Source of the DNA: Melioribacteraceae bacterium
GTDB taxonomy: Bacteria > Bacteroidota > Ignavibacteria > Ignavibacteriales > Melioribacteraceae
DNA length: 64,000 bases
Direction of reading: 5' to 3'
NCBI GenBank assembly: GCA_016342755.1
Contig: JAEINS010000005.1
Location: 186,001 to 250,000 of the forward strand
In this document: positions 1 through 8,260 of the stretch, in pieces
How positions within the stretch are numbered: the stretch's first letter is position 1
Layout: every line of letters starts with the position of its first letter
Position numbers and translations under genes: made by a program
The notes under the pieces: model-generated
What the model was told of the DNA's origin: nothing
The model's input: the letters and a program-made list of their open reading frames with translations, nothing else
Database searches by the model: none

Positions 1-2894
1 AATTTCCCATTCACATAAATACTTGCTCCTTCAGCCATCTTTATTTCAACGCCTTCTTCAATATTTAGAGTTGTATTCGGACTTATATTAACATCGCCTT
101 CGGTATAATATGTATTACCCTTTTTTAAAGTTGTGCTGACAGATATATTCTGCTCTAATTTTAACTGAAGGTTTTTCACAAATACCGGGAATAGAGTTGT
201 ATCACTTGTTAATTCCATTTCCAGTGAATCTGAATTGGATAGATCTTTCCATTCAATAAACTTATACCCTGATCTTGGAACAGCTTTTATTTCGATGGGA
301 ATATCAGCAAAAAATTTAAGCGGGTTTTCAAAATTTGTAATAGGAATATTATTTATAAGTATTTTTGATAAACCCGGATCATTATTATTTATTTCTAAAT
401 TGATAATTCCTTTCAAACCAAACTGGCTTTTTAAGTGTTCAAAGACAATTTCGTCCCGCTTATTTCCAAACCTTTTTATATCATTAAGATGCGAATACCA
501 GCTTTCAACGGATGAAATTCCGCCCGCGGATGCCCATCTGTTTACATGCCCAGGAATTTCCGGCGCTAATATTAAACTTAAACTGTCAACAATACTATTA
601 ACTCTTTCTGAAGAAAAAGTGCTGTTAAGATGCGCGGCAAACTTTTGGATAAATCTATTATAAAACTTTTCATTTTTTAAAAGTGAATTAAATAATCCAT
701 AATCAGAAATAAAACTGCCAATCAGATTACTGGAAATATTACTATAATTAAATCCTCTGTCAATATCGGGTAAAAGCCATTTCCATTTAGCACCTTCTTT
801 ACCAGACCGCCACCATTCCCTATTATGTTTCCAGCTTGTATTGCATACATATAACTCAGCAATAATGAAATCGATAAAATTATCTATATCCATTTGTGAT
901 GCTGCAAATTCATAATGCTCAAAAATTTCCAGATTGTTATTTTCCGCATAATTAAGAAACTCTTGATATTCGTTTAAACTTCCTTCAATAACCTGCATCC
1001 CGAATCTTCCATCGGGCGGCAGAAAATTGTATTCTATATGATCAAAATTATTAGGATCAACATCAAAATTTGAGACAAAATACTGAACATCTGATTTTTC
1101 TCTTATATTGTGTATTCCCCAGTATTCTCCATTTATAAAAACTATAGAAGGCGCAAAAGCCTGAATACCATTTTCCATTTGACCTTTTAGCAAACTTTCA
1201 GACATTGCATCGGTTAAAAATGATTTTGCCCAATTATCGCCGCCGTTTCTTAACCGCAGACCTTTAAACTCACCTATCTGTTTATTTTCGAACAATTTAT
1301 AAGAAATTAGATCATCACCATATTTACTTCGCATATAAATATTCAAGGGTTTCTGATCGAACCGCCAAATGTTGTAACCACCAATTCTAGCGCCTGCGTT
1401 AACATTAAATTGAAATGCGGAGTTTTTATCAAAGTATTCTAATGTTACGGAAATTTCTTTCTGCTTATAGTTATTTTCAATAATTCCAATATCATCATCC
1501 CAAAGAAGAAATGGATCGGCTATAAATGATATAACCGGAAGAGTAAATTTTTCTTGGGAAATAAAATATGTTTTTGATTTTACCGGACCGTCAATTAAAC
1601 CGGATGTAATTGTTCTTGCCCTTACTACACAATTTTTGTCGATTATAATTGGTTCCAGATAAGGTTCTGAATTAACTGTAGGTACCGATCCATCTTTTGT
1701 GTAGAAGATATCTTCATTTTCCGAAGACAAGTTTAATGTTTGTACCGAATTATAAAATCCGCTTTCTAAAGAAAATTCAACTACACCGGAATATTTTATT
1801 TGATCTGTTGAATAAGTATTATTTGCGGATCCGGGAGTTGGCTCACCAAAGTAAGACCAATTATCAGAATTTTCATTTGTTCTGCCAAAAGAAATATCGC
1901 TGCTTTGTCTTTTGAAAACTACTGAATCGATTAGAACTGATGAAGAAATATCTTGTGAAGAATATGTCAGCATTTCTAAATCAAATCCCAAATCAGAACT
2001 ATTACCGCTATTCTGATGAACTTCGACAGCTATTGAATTTTCACCGTCAAGTAAATATTTATTAGGGATTATATAATTACTAAAACTTGATTCGTTATTT
2101 CCGCCAATTGCCGAGCTTGCGTATGACTGATAATTAAGAGTTCCTGAAGACATATTTGTCCGAAGGACTTCATCTCCATTAATATAAATTGCACAACCGT
2201 CATCAACTAACAAATTAATAGAAATAGAATCATATTCAGCCGCATTAGCTAATTCAAAAGTTTTTCTAAAATACGTAGTTACATATTTATTGCCGGAATC
2301 CGGTCCATAGCCAATTGTTGTTGTTTCATCATTATCACCATAGCCAAATTTTGCCTTTCCTACTTTCCAATTGTTATCATCAAACACAGGGTTCCGCCAC
2401 AACTCATTTTGATCGGAGCCATTATCTAAATATCGCCAGCTGTCACCTTTGGTTATAATTTGCTCATAATTAATATTACCGCTTTTAAATAGTCCAATCT
2501 CTTCGCCAAGACTGCTTAACTTAAAATTAGAATGATAATTCCTTGTATCAAAATATTCCCAGGGCCAATATTCATGTATAAAATTTACACCTGTTCCCGT
2601 ATTATATCCATCTGCCCAAATAACGAGGTATCCTTTAGCGGCAATCTTAGTACCAAATGGAATTGGCCATTTATTTGGATTTGAAAGATTATCGGTTAAA
2701 TAATAACCGCTTAAATCGACAGTATTTTCACTTCTATTATATAGTTCAATCCAGTCAGAATAGTCATCAAAATCTTTCATCTCCGGATTAATTGTAACAT
2801 TATCGGCAAAAAATTCATTTATAACTACCTGGGATTTTATATTATTAAAAGCGAAGATTAATAGAATACAAAACAAAAAACTTCGAATACTCAT
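1..2894 (-). CDS. Secreted lamin-tail-domain / CotH-kinase-like protein, C-terminus beyond window
   Basis: An open frame of about 964 codons runs off the left edge without a stop. It starts with a signal peptide (MSIRSFLFCILLIFAF, then a short stretch to SQ). Residues about 20-135 resemble a lamin-tail domain (NEFFADN, DWIELYNRS, LSGYYLTDN). Residues about 150-300 look like a galactose-binding jelly roll (QWRYLDNG, DDGCAIYING). Residues about 375-415 resemble the chitobiase C-terminal fold (IFYTKDGSVPT). From about residue 465 to 790 it resembles CotH (GEYWGIHNIREK, then LLPDIDRGFNYS). CotH homologues include atypical protein kinases in spore coats, and the family is common in secreted modular proteins. 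A C-terminal sorting domain cannot be seen because the end is missing. The substrate is unknown. Domain calls are by motif recognition only. Confidence 0.8.
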   Translation of the reverse strand, partial: MSIRSFLFCILLIFAFNNIKSQVVINEFFADNVTINPEMKDFDDYSDWIELYNRSENTVDLSGYYLTDNLSNPNKWPIPFGTKIAAKGYLVIWADGYNTGTGVNFIHEYWPWEYFDTRNYHSNFKLSSLGEEIGLFKSGNINYEQIITKGDSWRYLDNGSDQNELWRNPVFDDNNWKVGKAKFGYGDNDETTTIGYGPDSGNKYVTTYFRKTFELANAAEYDSISINLLVDDGCAIYINGDEVLRTNMSSGTLNYQSYASSAIGGNNESSFSNYIIPNKYLLDGENSIAVEVHQNSGNSSDLGFDLEMLTYSSQDISSSVLIDSVVFKRQSSDISFGRTNENSDNWSYFGEPTPGSANNTYSTDQIKYSGVVEFSLESGFYNSVQTLNLSSENEDIFYTKDGSVPTVNSEPYLEPIIIDKNCVVRARTITSGLIDGPVKSKTYFISQEKFTLPVISFIADPFLLWDDDIGIIENNYKQKEISVTLEYFDKNSAFQFNVNAGARIGGYNIWRFDQKPLNIYMRSKYGDDLISYKLFENKQIGEFKGLRLRNGGDNWAKSFLTDAMSESLLKGQMENGIQAFAPSIVFINGEYWGIHNIREKSDVQYFVSNFDVDPNNFDHIEYNFLPPDGRFGMQVIEGSLNEYQEFLNYAENNNLEIFEHYEFAASQMDIDNFIDFIIAELYVCNTSWKHNREWWRSGKEGAKWKWLLPDIDRGFNYSNISSNLIGSFISDYGLFNSLLKNEKFYNRFIQKFAAHLNSTFSSERVNSIVDSLSLILAPEIPGHVNRWASAGGISSVESWYSHLNDIKRFGNKRDEIVFEHLKSQFGLKGIINLEINNNDPGLSKILINNIPITNFENPLKFFADIPIEIKAVPRSGYKFIEWKDLSNSDSLEMELTSDTTLFPVFVKNLQLKLEQNISVSTTLKKGNTYYTEGDVNISPNTTLNIEEGVEIKMAEGASIYVNGK

Positions 2895-2904
2895 TTTCCC
2901 AGAC

Positions 2905-3444
2905 TCAAAATTTATAGGATAAGTTAAAGCCAAAAGAATTTCCTTCAATAGAAGGAATAATATTAACTTTTTCATATTTATCTGTAAAAACATAACTGCT
3001 TAAAATTCCTAAAGCTGCTCCAGCTAAAACATCGCTAGTATAATGTTTTTTTGCGTAAACTCTGCTATACCCGACAAAAGCGGCAGCTAAATAACCAGGT
3101 ATCGCGTATTCAAATCCATATCTAAAATGGATAAATGAAGCAGCCTGAAATGAAGAGGATGTATGTCCTGAGGGGAACGACAGACTGCTGCTGCCATCAG
3201 GCCGTTCGCGCTTAATTGTAAATTTTAGAAGGTATGTTGCACTTAAACAAGTTGCAAACGCTTCAATAAATTCTATTCTTCCACTTTTATCATCCTTAAA
3301 AAAAGTGGATGCCGCAGCACTTACCGGGATTAAAATCTGTACATAATCGCCGGCTATTTGAACATTACTCTTTTGCGCGTAAAAAGTATTTCCAAGTATT
3401 ATCAATAATATAAATATAAGTTTCAAATTTTTAAGCTTTCTCAA
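2905..3444 (-). CDS. PAP2-family membrane-associated phosphatase
   Basis: A 179-residue PAP2 (type 2 phosphatidic acid phosphatase) protein with the three-part phosphatase signature: KFTIKRERP (KxxxxxxRP), PSGHTSSSF (PSGH) and SRVYAKKHYTSDVLAG (SRxxxxxHxxxD). An N-terminal hydrophobic segment ending in FYAQ looks like a signal peptide. Family members remove phosphate from lipid phosphates such as undecaprenyl pyrophosphate, phosphatidate or lipid A, acting at the periplasmic face. The substrate here is not readable from sequence. It lies downstream of a PepSY-like gene and a two-component system on the same strand, so it may be in their regulon, but a 180-base gap containing a palindrome separates it from them. 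Confidence 0.85.
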   Translation of the reverse strand: MRKLKNLKLIFILLIILGNTFYAQKSNVQIAGDYVQILIPVSAAASTFFKDDKSGRIEFIEAFATCLSATYLLKFTIKRERPDGSSSLSFPSGHTSSSFQAASFIHFRYGFEYAIPGYLAAAFVGYSRVYAKKHYTSDVLAGAALGILSSYVFTDKYEKVNIIPSIEGNSFGFNLSYKF

Positions 3445-3488
3445 TAACTATCCATTAATTATTTAATTTAAATATAAAAAGTTTTTGC

Positions 3489-3504
3489 TGGTAATCGTTT
3501 ACCA
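3489..3504. promoter_or_regulatory. Palindromic CG-centred operator candidate upstream of the PAP2 gene
   Basis: TGGTAATCGTTTACCA is a 16-base inverted repeat with 7 of 8 positions symmetric and a central CG, the form typical of LacI-family operators. It lies 45 bases upstream of the PAP2 start codon. The half-site TGGTAA differs from the TTGAA half-site found near the LacI gene in this window, so a different regulator would be expected. Confidence 0.4.
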
Positions 3505-3624
3505 TACATGTCTAAAGTCTACTGTTAATCCCTCATTTTACTAAAAGGAAGAGTGAAGTTTTTTATTACACAATAGAAGATTTCCCAAAATTTAATATCA
3601 GTATAAAAAGAAATTTATAATTCA

Positions 3625-4116
3625 CTATTCTTCGTCTCTCTCATTGTCTTCTTTTTCATCTTTACCTTCATCATCGTCTTCATCTTCGAGAGCAACTTTT
3701 TTAATAGTAAGTTTACCGGATTTTGTTGCTAAAACTTCAACTGAAGTATCTTCTTTTTCTAACAGTAATTCAAAACCTTCAAATTCCGGACGCATAATAC
3801 TTTCCACACTTTCAATTTCAAAACCCTCAAATTCTAATGAAAGAGATTTAAAAACTTCGGGCGGTAAATTTTCTTTTTCCATTGACGACTCAGTTTCAAG
3901 CCATTTCCCGGTATTATCGATACTAACTGAATAATTTTTACCTTCAGAAGTAAATTCTGCTTCCCAGACATTTGAATCTTCCAAATCCCATTCAACATCA
4001 GTTGCTTTTGGGAATAATGAATTAAGCTTTGTTTTAACATTTTCCGGCACATTTACTTCCTGAGCAAATATTCCGCAAGTGAATAACGCGATTAATACTA
4101 TTGTTAAAGTTTTCAT
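3625..4116 (-). CDS. Secreted PepSY-like (DUF2874-type) protein
   Basis: A 163-residue protein with a clear signal peptide (MKTLTIVLIALFTCGIFAQ). The body has the PepSY-like pattern: FPKATDVEWDLED, WEAEFTSEGKNYSVS, then a second repeat-like half with FEGFELLLEKEDTSVEVL. Proteins of this type are periplasmic, small, and often sit beside two-component systems in Bacteroidota and relatives; their biochemical role is not established. The last 20 residues are almost all Asp and Glu. The gene follows the histidine kinase gene by about 75 bases, and a 17-base motif shared with the regulator's upstream region lies about 55 bases before its start. Response to, or modulation of, the adjacent sensor is inferred, not shown. 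Confidence 0.7.
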   Translation of the reverse strand: MKTLTIVLIALFTCGIFAQEVNVPENVKTKLNSLFPKATDVEWDLEDSNVWEAEFTSEGKNYSVSIDNTGKWLETESSMEKENLPPEVFKSLSLEFEGFEIESVESIMRPEFEGFELLLEKEDTSVEVLATKSGKLTIKKVALEDEDDDEGKDEKEDNERDEE

Positions 4117-4170
4117 AGTTACCTCAAAATTAAAAAATATTTTTTTGTCATTATTAAAATAAGTAACAAT

Positions 4171-4187
4171 TCTGGATGAATTTAGGA
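4171..4187. promoter_or_regulatory. 17-bp motif, copy A, upstream of the PepSY-like gene
   Basis: TCTGGATGAATTTAGGA occurs between the kinase stop codon and the PepSY-like gene. It matches 16 of 17 bases with a copy upstream of the response-regulator gene. In the direction of transcription it reads TCCTAAATTCATCCAGA. This is a candidate binding site for the adjacent OmpR-family regulator. Confidence 0.5.
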
Positions 4188-4191
4188 TTTG

Positions 4192-5448
4192 CTAACTGAA
4201 TTTTAAATTTATTTGGTAGCATTTATCCGAGTATAAATAAGTAATACTTATACTGTTTTGTTCACAAACTTTTTTTACTATTGAAAGACCAAGTCCGCTT
4301 GATCCGCCTTTATTATCATCTTTTTTTAATCGTCCAAATAATACTTCAGGTTTTAATTTTAGTGGTTTCCCGCTGTTTGAGATACTAATAGCATTTTTGC
4401 CTGTTACTATTTTAATATATCCGTTTTCCAAATTATGTTTAATAGCATTTGAAAGTAAATTATAGATTATAGTTTCCGCTAAAAACCGGTTGATTGCAAC
4501 TTGCGATTTATTATTAAACTCCGTAACAATCTTTATTTTTTTACTATTTATTAGTTCAGTAAAATTTTCCAGCTGAATTTTAATTTCTTCATCAAAATTA
4601 ATTAATTCAGTGTCACTATATTCATGGTTCTCTATTTTAGTTAACAAACCTAATCCCCTGCTTAAACCGGATAAACGTTTTACTGCTCCAAAAATTGGTT
4701 TTATTGATTTAGCCTGTATATCAGAAAGATTTTCATCCTGTATTAGCTGATCTAAATTGGCCTTAATAATGGCTAAAGGTGTTTGCATTTCATGAGAAGC
4801 GTCTTCATTAAAATTTTTCAGTATCTTAAAATCATTTTGAATTTTATTAGCCATTCTCTCAATTGTTGAGTTTAGTTTTTCAAATTCTAAAATAAAGGAA
4901 TGCTCAAGTTTAATTGGTAAATCATTCGAAAATTCGAAACCTTCTAGTCTGGTTAGATTTTTATAAAACGGATCCCATATTCTTTTTCCCAGAAAATAAT
5001 TAATTAGGTTTAATGCTATTAAAACCGCTATGAAAACGCCCATAAAAACGGCCGAAATAGAAGCAATAAGATCTTCTTGTTCAATTAGAGATTTACGAAT
5101 TACTATTTTGTAATTACTCCCGTCTATATTTTCGAACCAGCTCAGCTGCCTAAAAGGAACAAACTCATGTTCTTCCTCAATATATATAGGGATATTCTTA
5201 AATTCTAATTCCTTAACTGAATCTAATTCAACTTGAAAAATATCTAAGGAATTAGTTCTAAATTTTTCCGAATCATTTTTCCAGTCATGTATATTCATAT
5301 TAAATTGGGATTTTTCAAATAATAAAGATTCATCTAATTCTTCGAGTACTACTAAACGCAGAATAGTACTTAATAAAAATCCGCCTACAATAAAGATGAT
5401 AATTGATGAAGCTAAAAAGTACCGGCTTATTTTATTTAATAATTTCAT
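4192..5448 (-). CDS. Membrane sensor histidine kinase
   Basis: A 418-residue class I sensor kinase. An N-terminal membrane segment (about residues 10-32) and a second (about 133-153) flank a periplasmic domain of roughly 100 residues. The H-box is DASHEMQTPLAII, the N-box NLLSNAIKHN, and the G-box GGSSGLGLSIVKKVC. Phosphorylation is expected on the His of SHEMQTP. It starts two bases after the stop of the response-regulator gene, so the two are co-transcribed and very likely cognate. The periplasmic domain is not recognised; the PepSY-like protein and PAP2 phosphatase downstream point to an envelope signal, which is inference. Confidence 0.9.
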   Translation of the reverse strand: MKLLNKISRYFLASSIIIFIVGGFLLSTILRLVVLEELDESLLFEKSQFNMNIHDWKNDSEKFRTNSLDIFQVELDSVKELEFKNIPIYIEEEHEFVPFRQLSWFENIDGSNYKIVIRKSLIEQEDLIASISAVFMGVFIAVLIALNLINYFLGKRIWDPFYKNLTRLEGFEFSNDLPIKLEHSFILEFEKLNSTIERMANKIQNDFKILKNFNEDASHEMQTPLAIIKANLDQLIQDENLSDIQAKSIKPIFGAVKRLSGLSRGLGLLTKIENHEYSDTELINFDEEIKIQLENFTELINSKKIKIVTEFNNKSQVAINRFLAETIIYNLLSNAIKHNLENGYIKIVTGKNAISISNSGKPLKLKPEVLFGRLKKDDNKGGSSGLGLSIVKKVCEQNSISITYLYSDKCYQINLKFS

Positions 5449-5450
5449 AG

Positions 5451-6122
5451 TTACCCGAACTTATATCCAATTGAATATACAGCCTTAATATAGTCTCCGC
5501 CTTTAGCATCAATAATTTTTTTTCTAAGATTTTTTATGTGGCTATATATAAAATCCAGAGAATCGAGTGTTTCGTCTTGCTCACCAATCAGGTGTTCGGC
5601 AATTGCTTCTCTCGATAAAACTTTATTTATATTACTCATAAAAAAAGAGAGTAAAATGTACTCTACCTTTGTTAACCAGATTTGCTGCTGATTTACAAAT
5701 GCGTCTCTTAAATTTATATCCAGTTTAATTTCATTATATAATATTTCACTGTTTCCATTAAAATTTCTTCTTCTAATAACAGCTTGTATTCTGGCTGATA
5801 ATTCGGATATGTGAAAAGGTTTTGCAAGATAATCATCAGCGCCAATCTTTAAACCTTTCAGTTTATCATCCAAAGAATTTTTAGCAGAAGCTATTATTAT
5901 ACCGCAATTTACATTTGTTTTTTTTATTTCATCAATAAGATCAATTCCATTTCCATCGGGCAGCATTATATCTATAATAACACAGTCATATTCATAAACC
6001 CCGACTTTATCTAAAGCTTCATTAAAATTGGATGCCATATCACAGATAAAATCCTCACTTTTTAAGTAGGCTTTTATTGATTCCAACAAATCAATTTCAT
6101 CTTCAACTAAAAGTATTCTCAT
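5451..6122 (-). CDS. OmpR/PhoB-family response regulator
   Basis: A receiver followed by a winged-helix DNA-binding domain. From the chosen start (MRILLVEDEIDLL) the phospho-acceptor is Asp51 in VIIDIMLPDGNG, with the conserved Lys in YLAKPF. The C-terminal half carries the trans_reg_C pattern (LTKVEYILLSFF, SHIKNLRKKI, SIGYKFG). An upstream ATG would add 11 residues (MLMFNQKKKCN), which are unlike the family, so I prefer the internal start; the short poly-A stretch before it gives no clear ribosome site. The partner is the kinase gene immediately downstream. A 17-base motif upstream, repeated before the PepSY-like gene, suggests autoregulation. Confidence 0.9.
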   Translation of the reverse strand: MRILLVEDEIDLLESIKAYLKSEDFICDMASNFNEALDKVGVYEYDCVIIDIMLPDGNGIDLIDEIKKTNVNCGIIIASAKNSLDDKLKGLKIGADDYLAKPFHISELSARIQAVIRRRNFNGNSEILYNEIKLDINLRDAFVNQQQIWLTKVEYILLSFFMSNINKVLSREAIAEHLIGEQDETLDSLDFIYSHIKNLRKKIIDAKGGDYIKAVYSIGYKFG

Positions 6123-6269
6123 GTTACATTTTTTTTTTTGATTAAACATTAACATTTAATAATATTACAAACTATTGATTTTCTTGTGACAAAAGCTCAT
6201 TACTATTTGGTTAACAATATAATACCAACCGGAATAATTTAATTACAAGGATTAAATATAAGTTTAAAA

Positions 6270-6286
6270 TCTGGATGAATTTTGGA
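6270..6286. promoter_or_regulatory. 17-bp motif, copy B, upstream of the response regulator
   Basis: TCTGGATGAATTTTGGA matches copy A at 16 of 17 positions and has the same orientation relative to the downstream gene. It lies about 150 bases before the response-regulator start, in the otherwise featureless 319-base gap between the regulator and the symporter gene. It is a candidate autoregulatory site. Confidence 0.5.
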
Positions 6287-6380
6287 GTTAAGATTACTTG
6301 TAAATAATTAAACATTTACTTTTGATTTCATTCGAAGATATGTTCATAAAAATCTGGAATAAAGGTTTTTAAAATTAGAA

Positions 6381-6406
6381 AAGTCCCAGCTTTAAGCAAA
6401 GGACTT
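6381..6406 (-). terminator. Probable terminator of the symporter operon
   Basis: AAGTCC and GGACTT pair around an inner GCTT/AAGC stem, and on the - strand the hairpin is followed by TTCTAATTTT. It lies 36 bases after the symporter stop codon, which is the expected place for the end of the galM-ara-symporter transcript. The stem is short, so confidence is moderate. Confidence 0.5.
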
Positions 6407-6441
6407 ATCTAACAAACATCTATTTTTTGATTAGCATTTTA

Positions 6442-8196
6442 TCAGCCGGTAAAATACAAATAAGCAGCTAATATAAGCACTACAACTATACTTGATGTAA
6501 CAACATCAATTGCAGTCCAGCTTTTTCTGGTTTCCTCTTTATCCTTTTCAGAAACTAATCCAAATGCCAGTCCGCTTATTTTTTTATAATCCGGCTTTTC
6601 TGTCATATAACTGACTATAAACATTACTGCTGCCGAAACAATAAAGATAATAAGTCCATAATACTGGAAGAAAATATTATTTATTATCCATAAAAACGAA
6701 CCTTGATCATATGTAAATCCTTCTATCATTTTTACGGGAGTATCTATTGCTAACCTTATTATACCTAAGGCAAAACCGGATAACATTGCCGCCAGACTTC
6801 CTTTTGCATTTAATCTTTTGAAGAATACTCCGAAGAAAAATACTACAAATATTGGAGGTGCTAAATATGCCTGAACACCTTGAAGATAATCATATAATCC
6901 TCTGCTACCCTGTATTACCGGAATCCAGACTAATCCAATTATTACCATTACTACTGTTGCAACTCTTCCTATCCAGACCAGTCTTTCCTGAGAAACATTA
7001 GGTCTGATTCTTTGATAAAAATCCATTGTAAATAATGTTGCCGATGCATTAAACACTCCTGCTAACGAACTCATCAAAGCGGCTAACAATCCGGCTACAA
7101 CAATACCTCTAATACCAATTGGCAATATTTGCGTTACCAATAAAGGGAATGCTTTCTGCGCATTAACACGAATTACTTCACCATCAGGACCAATTAATTC
7201 TTTAGCTATTTCTGGCGAAATACCTTGCTGCGCTATTGCAAAAGCTATCATTCCGGGAATAATAAAAATAAACACGGGTAATAATTTTAAGAATGCCGCC
7301 GCTATTGTTCCTCTTCTTGCTTCCATTTGGTTTGGAGCACCAAGAACACGCTGAACAATATATTGATCGGTTGTCCAATACCAGAGTCCAATTATAGGTG
7401 CCGCAAACAGCATTCCTATCCATGGATAGTTATCATTAAAATACCACGCCATTTTACCGGCTTCTTTAACCGGAACCCAGGTAGATTCTATACCTTCTGG
7501 CACAAGCGGTTTCCAGAGATTAAACATTTCAGAATCTAATGATGCTCTAAATGCGTCCCAGCCGCCTAAAGCTTCAAGTCCAAAGTATGTAACCATTATT
7601 GAACCGATTATTAAAATAATTGTCTGAAGTGCTTCTGTATAGGCAACAGCTCTTAGTCCGCCAAGAATTGTATAAATCCCGGTTAAAACAATAACCAGTA
7701 CCGAACCAATCCAAAAGCTATCCAAGCCCATAAAATTTACATCCGGTAATAAAACTCCAAATACAATACCTCCGGCAAAAATACCTACTGCTATCTTTGT
7801 TATTACATAGGCAACTAACGAAATTACCGATAATACTGTTCTTGAAGCCGGCGAAAATCTTTTTTCCAAAAATTCCGGCATGGTAAATACTTTTGACCGC
7901 ATATAAAACGGAGCCATAACCCAGCCAAGCACCAGCAAACACCAGGCGTGTAGTTCATAGTGTGCCATTGCAACACCATCTGTTGTACCCGAACCTGCTA
8001 ATCCCACTAAATGTTCTGATCCGATATTTGATGCAAAAATTGACGCACCAACTACAAACCAGCCTAAATTACGCCCGGCTAAAAAATAATCTTCTGAATT
8101 TTGATTTCTTTGCCTGATAACCCACCAGGCTAAACCAAGGATTATTCCAAAGTAACCGAGAATAATCAACCAGTCAACAACGTGTAATGATGACAA
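6442..8196 (-). CDS. Sodium:solute (sugar) symporter, SSS family
   Basis: A 584-residue integral membrane protein with about 13-14 hydrophobic segments, of the SLC5/SSS family (SEDYFLAGRNLGWFVVGASIFASNIGSEHLVGLAGSG at the N-terminal core, residues about 34-70). Members couple sugar uptake to sodium. The start codon is TTG, with a strong GGAGG site five bases upstream. It is the last gene after galM and the AraB-AraA chimera, and an AraR-type regulator lies nearby, so L-arabinose or a related pentose is the likely substrate by analogy with Bacteroides arabinose loci. The substrate is inferred from neighbours only. The frame is intact, unlike several neighbours. Confidence 0.9.
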   Translation of the reverse strand: MSSLHVVDWLIILGYFGIILGLAWWVIRQRNQNSEDYFLAGRNLGWFVVGASIFASNIGSEHLVGLAGSGTTDGVAMAHYELHAWCLLVLGWVMAPFYMRSKVFTMPEFLEKRFSPASRTVLSVISLVAYVITKIAVGIFAGGIVFGVLLPDVNFMGLDSFWIGSVLVIVLTGIYTILGGLRAVAYTEALQTIILIIGSIMVTYFGLEALGGWDAFRASLDSEMFNLWKPLVPEGIESTWVPVKEAGKMAWYFNDNYPWIGMLFAAPIIGLWYWTTDQYIVQRVLGAPNQMEARRGTIAAAFLKLLPVFIFIIPGMIAFAIAQQGISPEIAKELIGPDGEVIRVNAQKAFPLLVTQILPIGIRGIVVAGLLAALMSSLAGVFNASATLFTMDFYQRIRPNVSQERLVWIGRVATVVMVIIGLVWIPVIQGSRGLYDYLQGVQAYLAPPIFVVFFFGVFFKRLNAKGSLAAMLSGFALGIIRLAIDTPVKMIEGFTYDQGSFLWIINNIFFQYYGLIIFIVSAAVMFIVSYMTEKPDYKKISGLAFGLVSEKDKEETRKSWTAIDVVTSSIVVVLILAAYLYFTG

Positions 8197-8260
8197 CTAA
8201 ACCTCCAGACCTTTTTTATAAATTTCTAATTTTGTTTTAAAAAACCTCTTTACTAATAAT

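Noticed and set aside
235-1915. Two + strand open frames of 142 and 72 codons
   Set aside because: They lie opposite the long LTD/CotH frame on the - strand, whose domains are recognisable; the + strand peptides match nothing and are antisense shadows.
3489-3504. PAP2 palindrome as a target of this window's LacI protein
   Set aside because: Its half-site TGGTAA does not match the TTGAA half-site of the two operators near lacI and the GH3 gene.
3644-3934. Ser-rich + strand frame opposite the PepSY-like gene
   Set aside because: Produced by the acidic, Glu/Asp-rich C-terminus of the PepSY-like protein read backwards.
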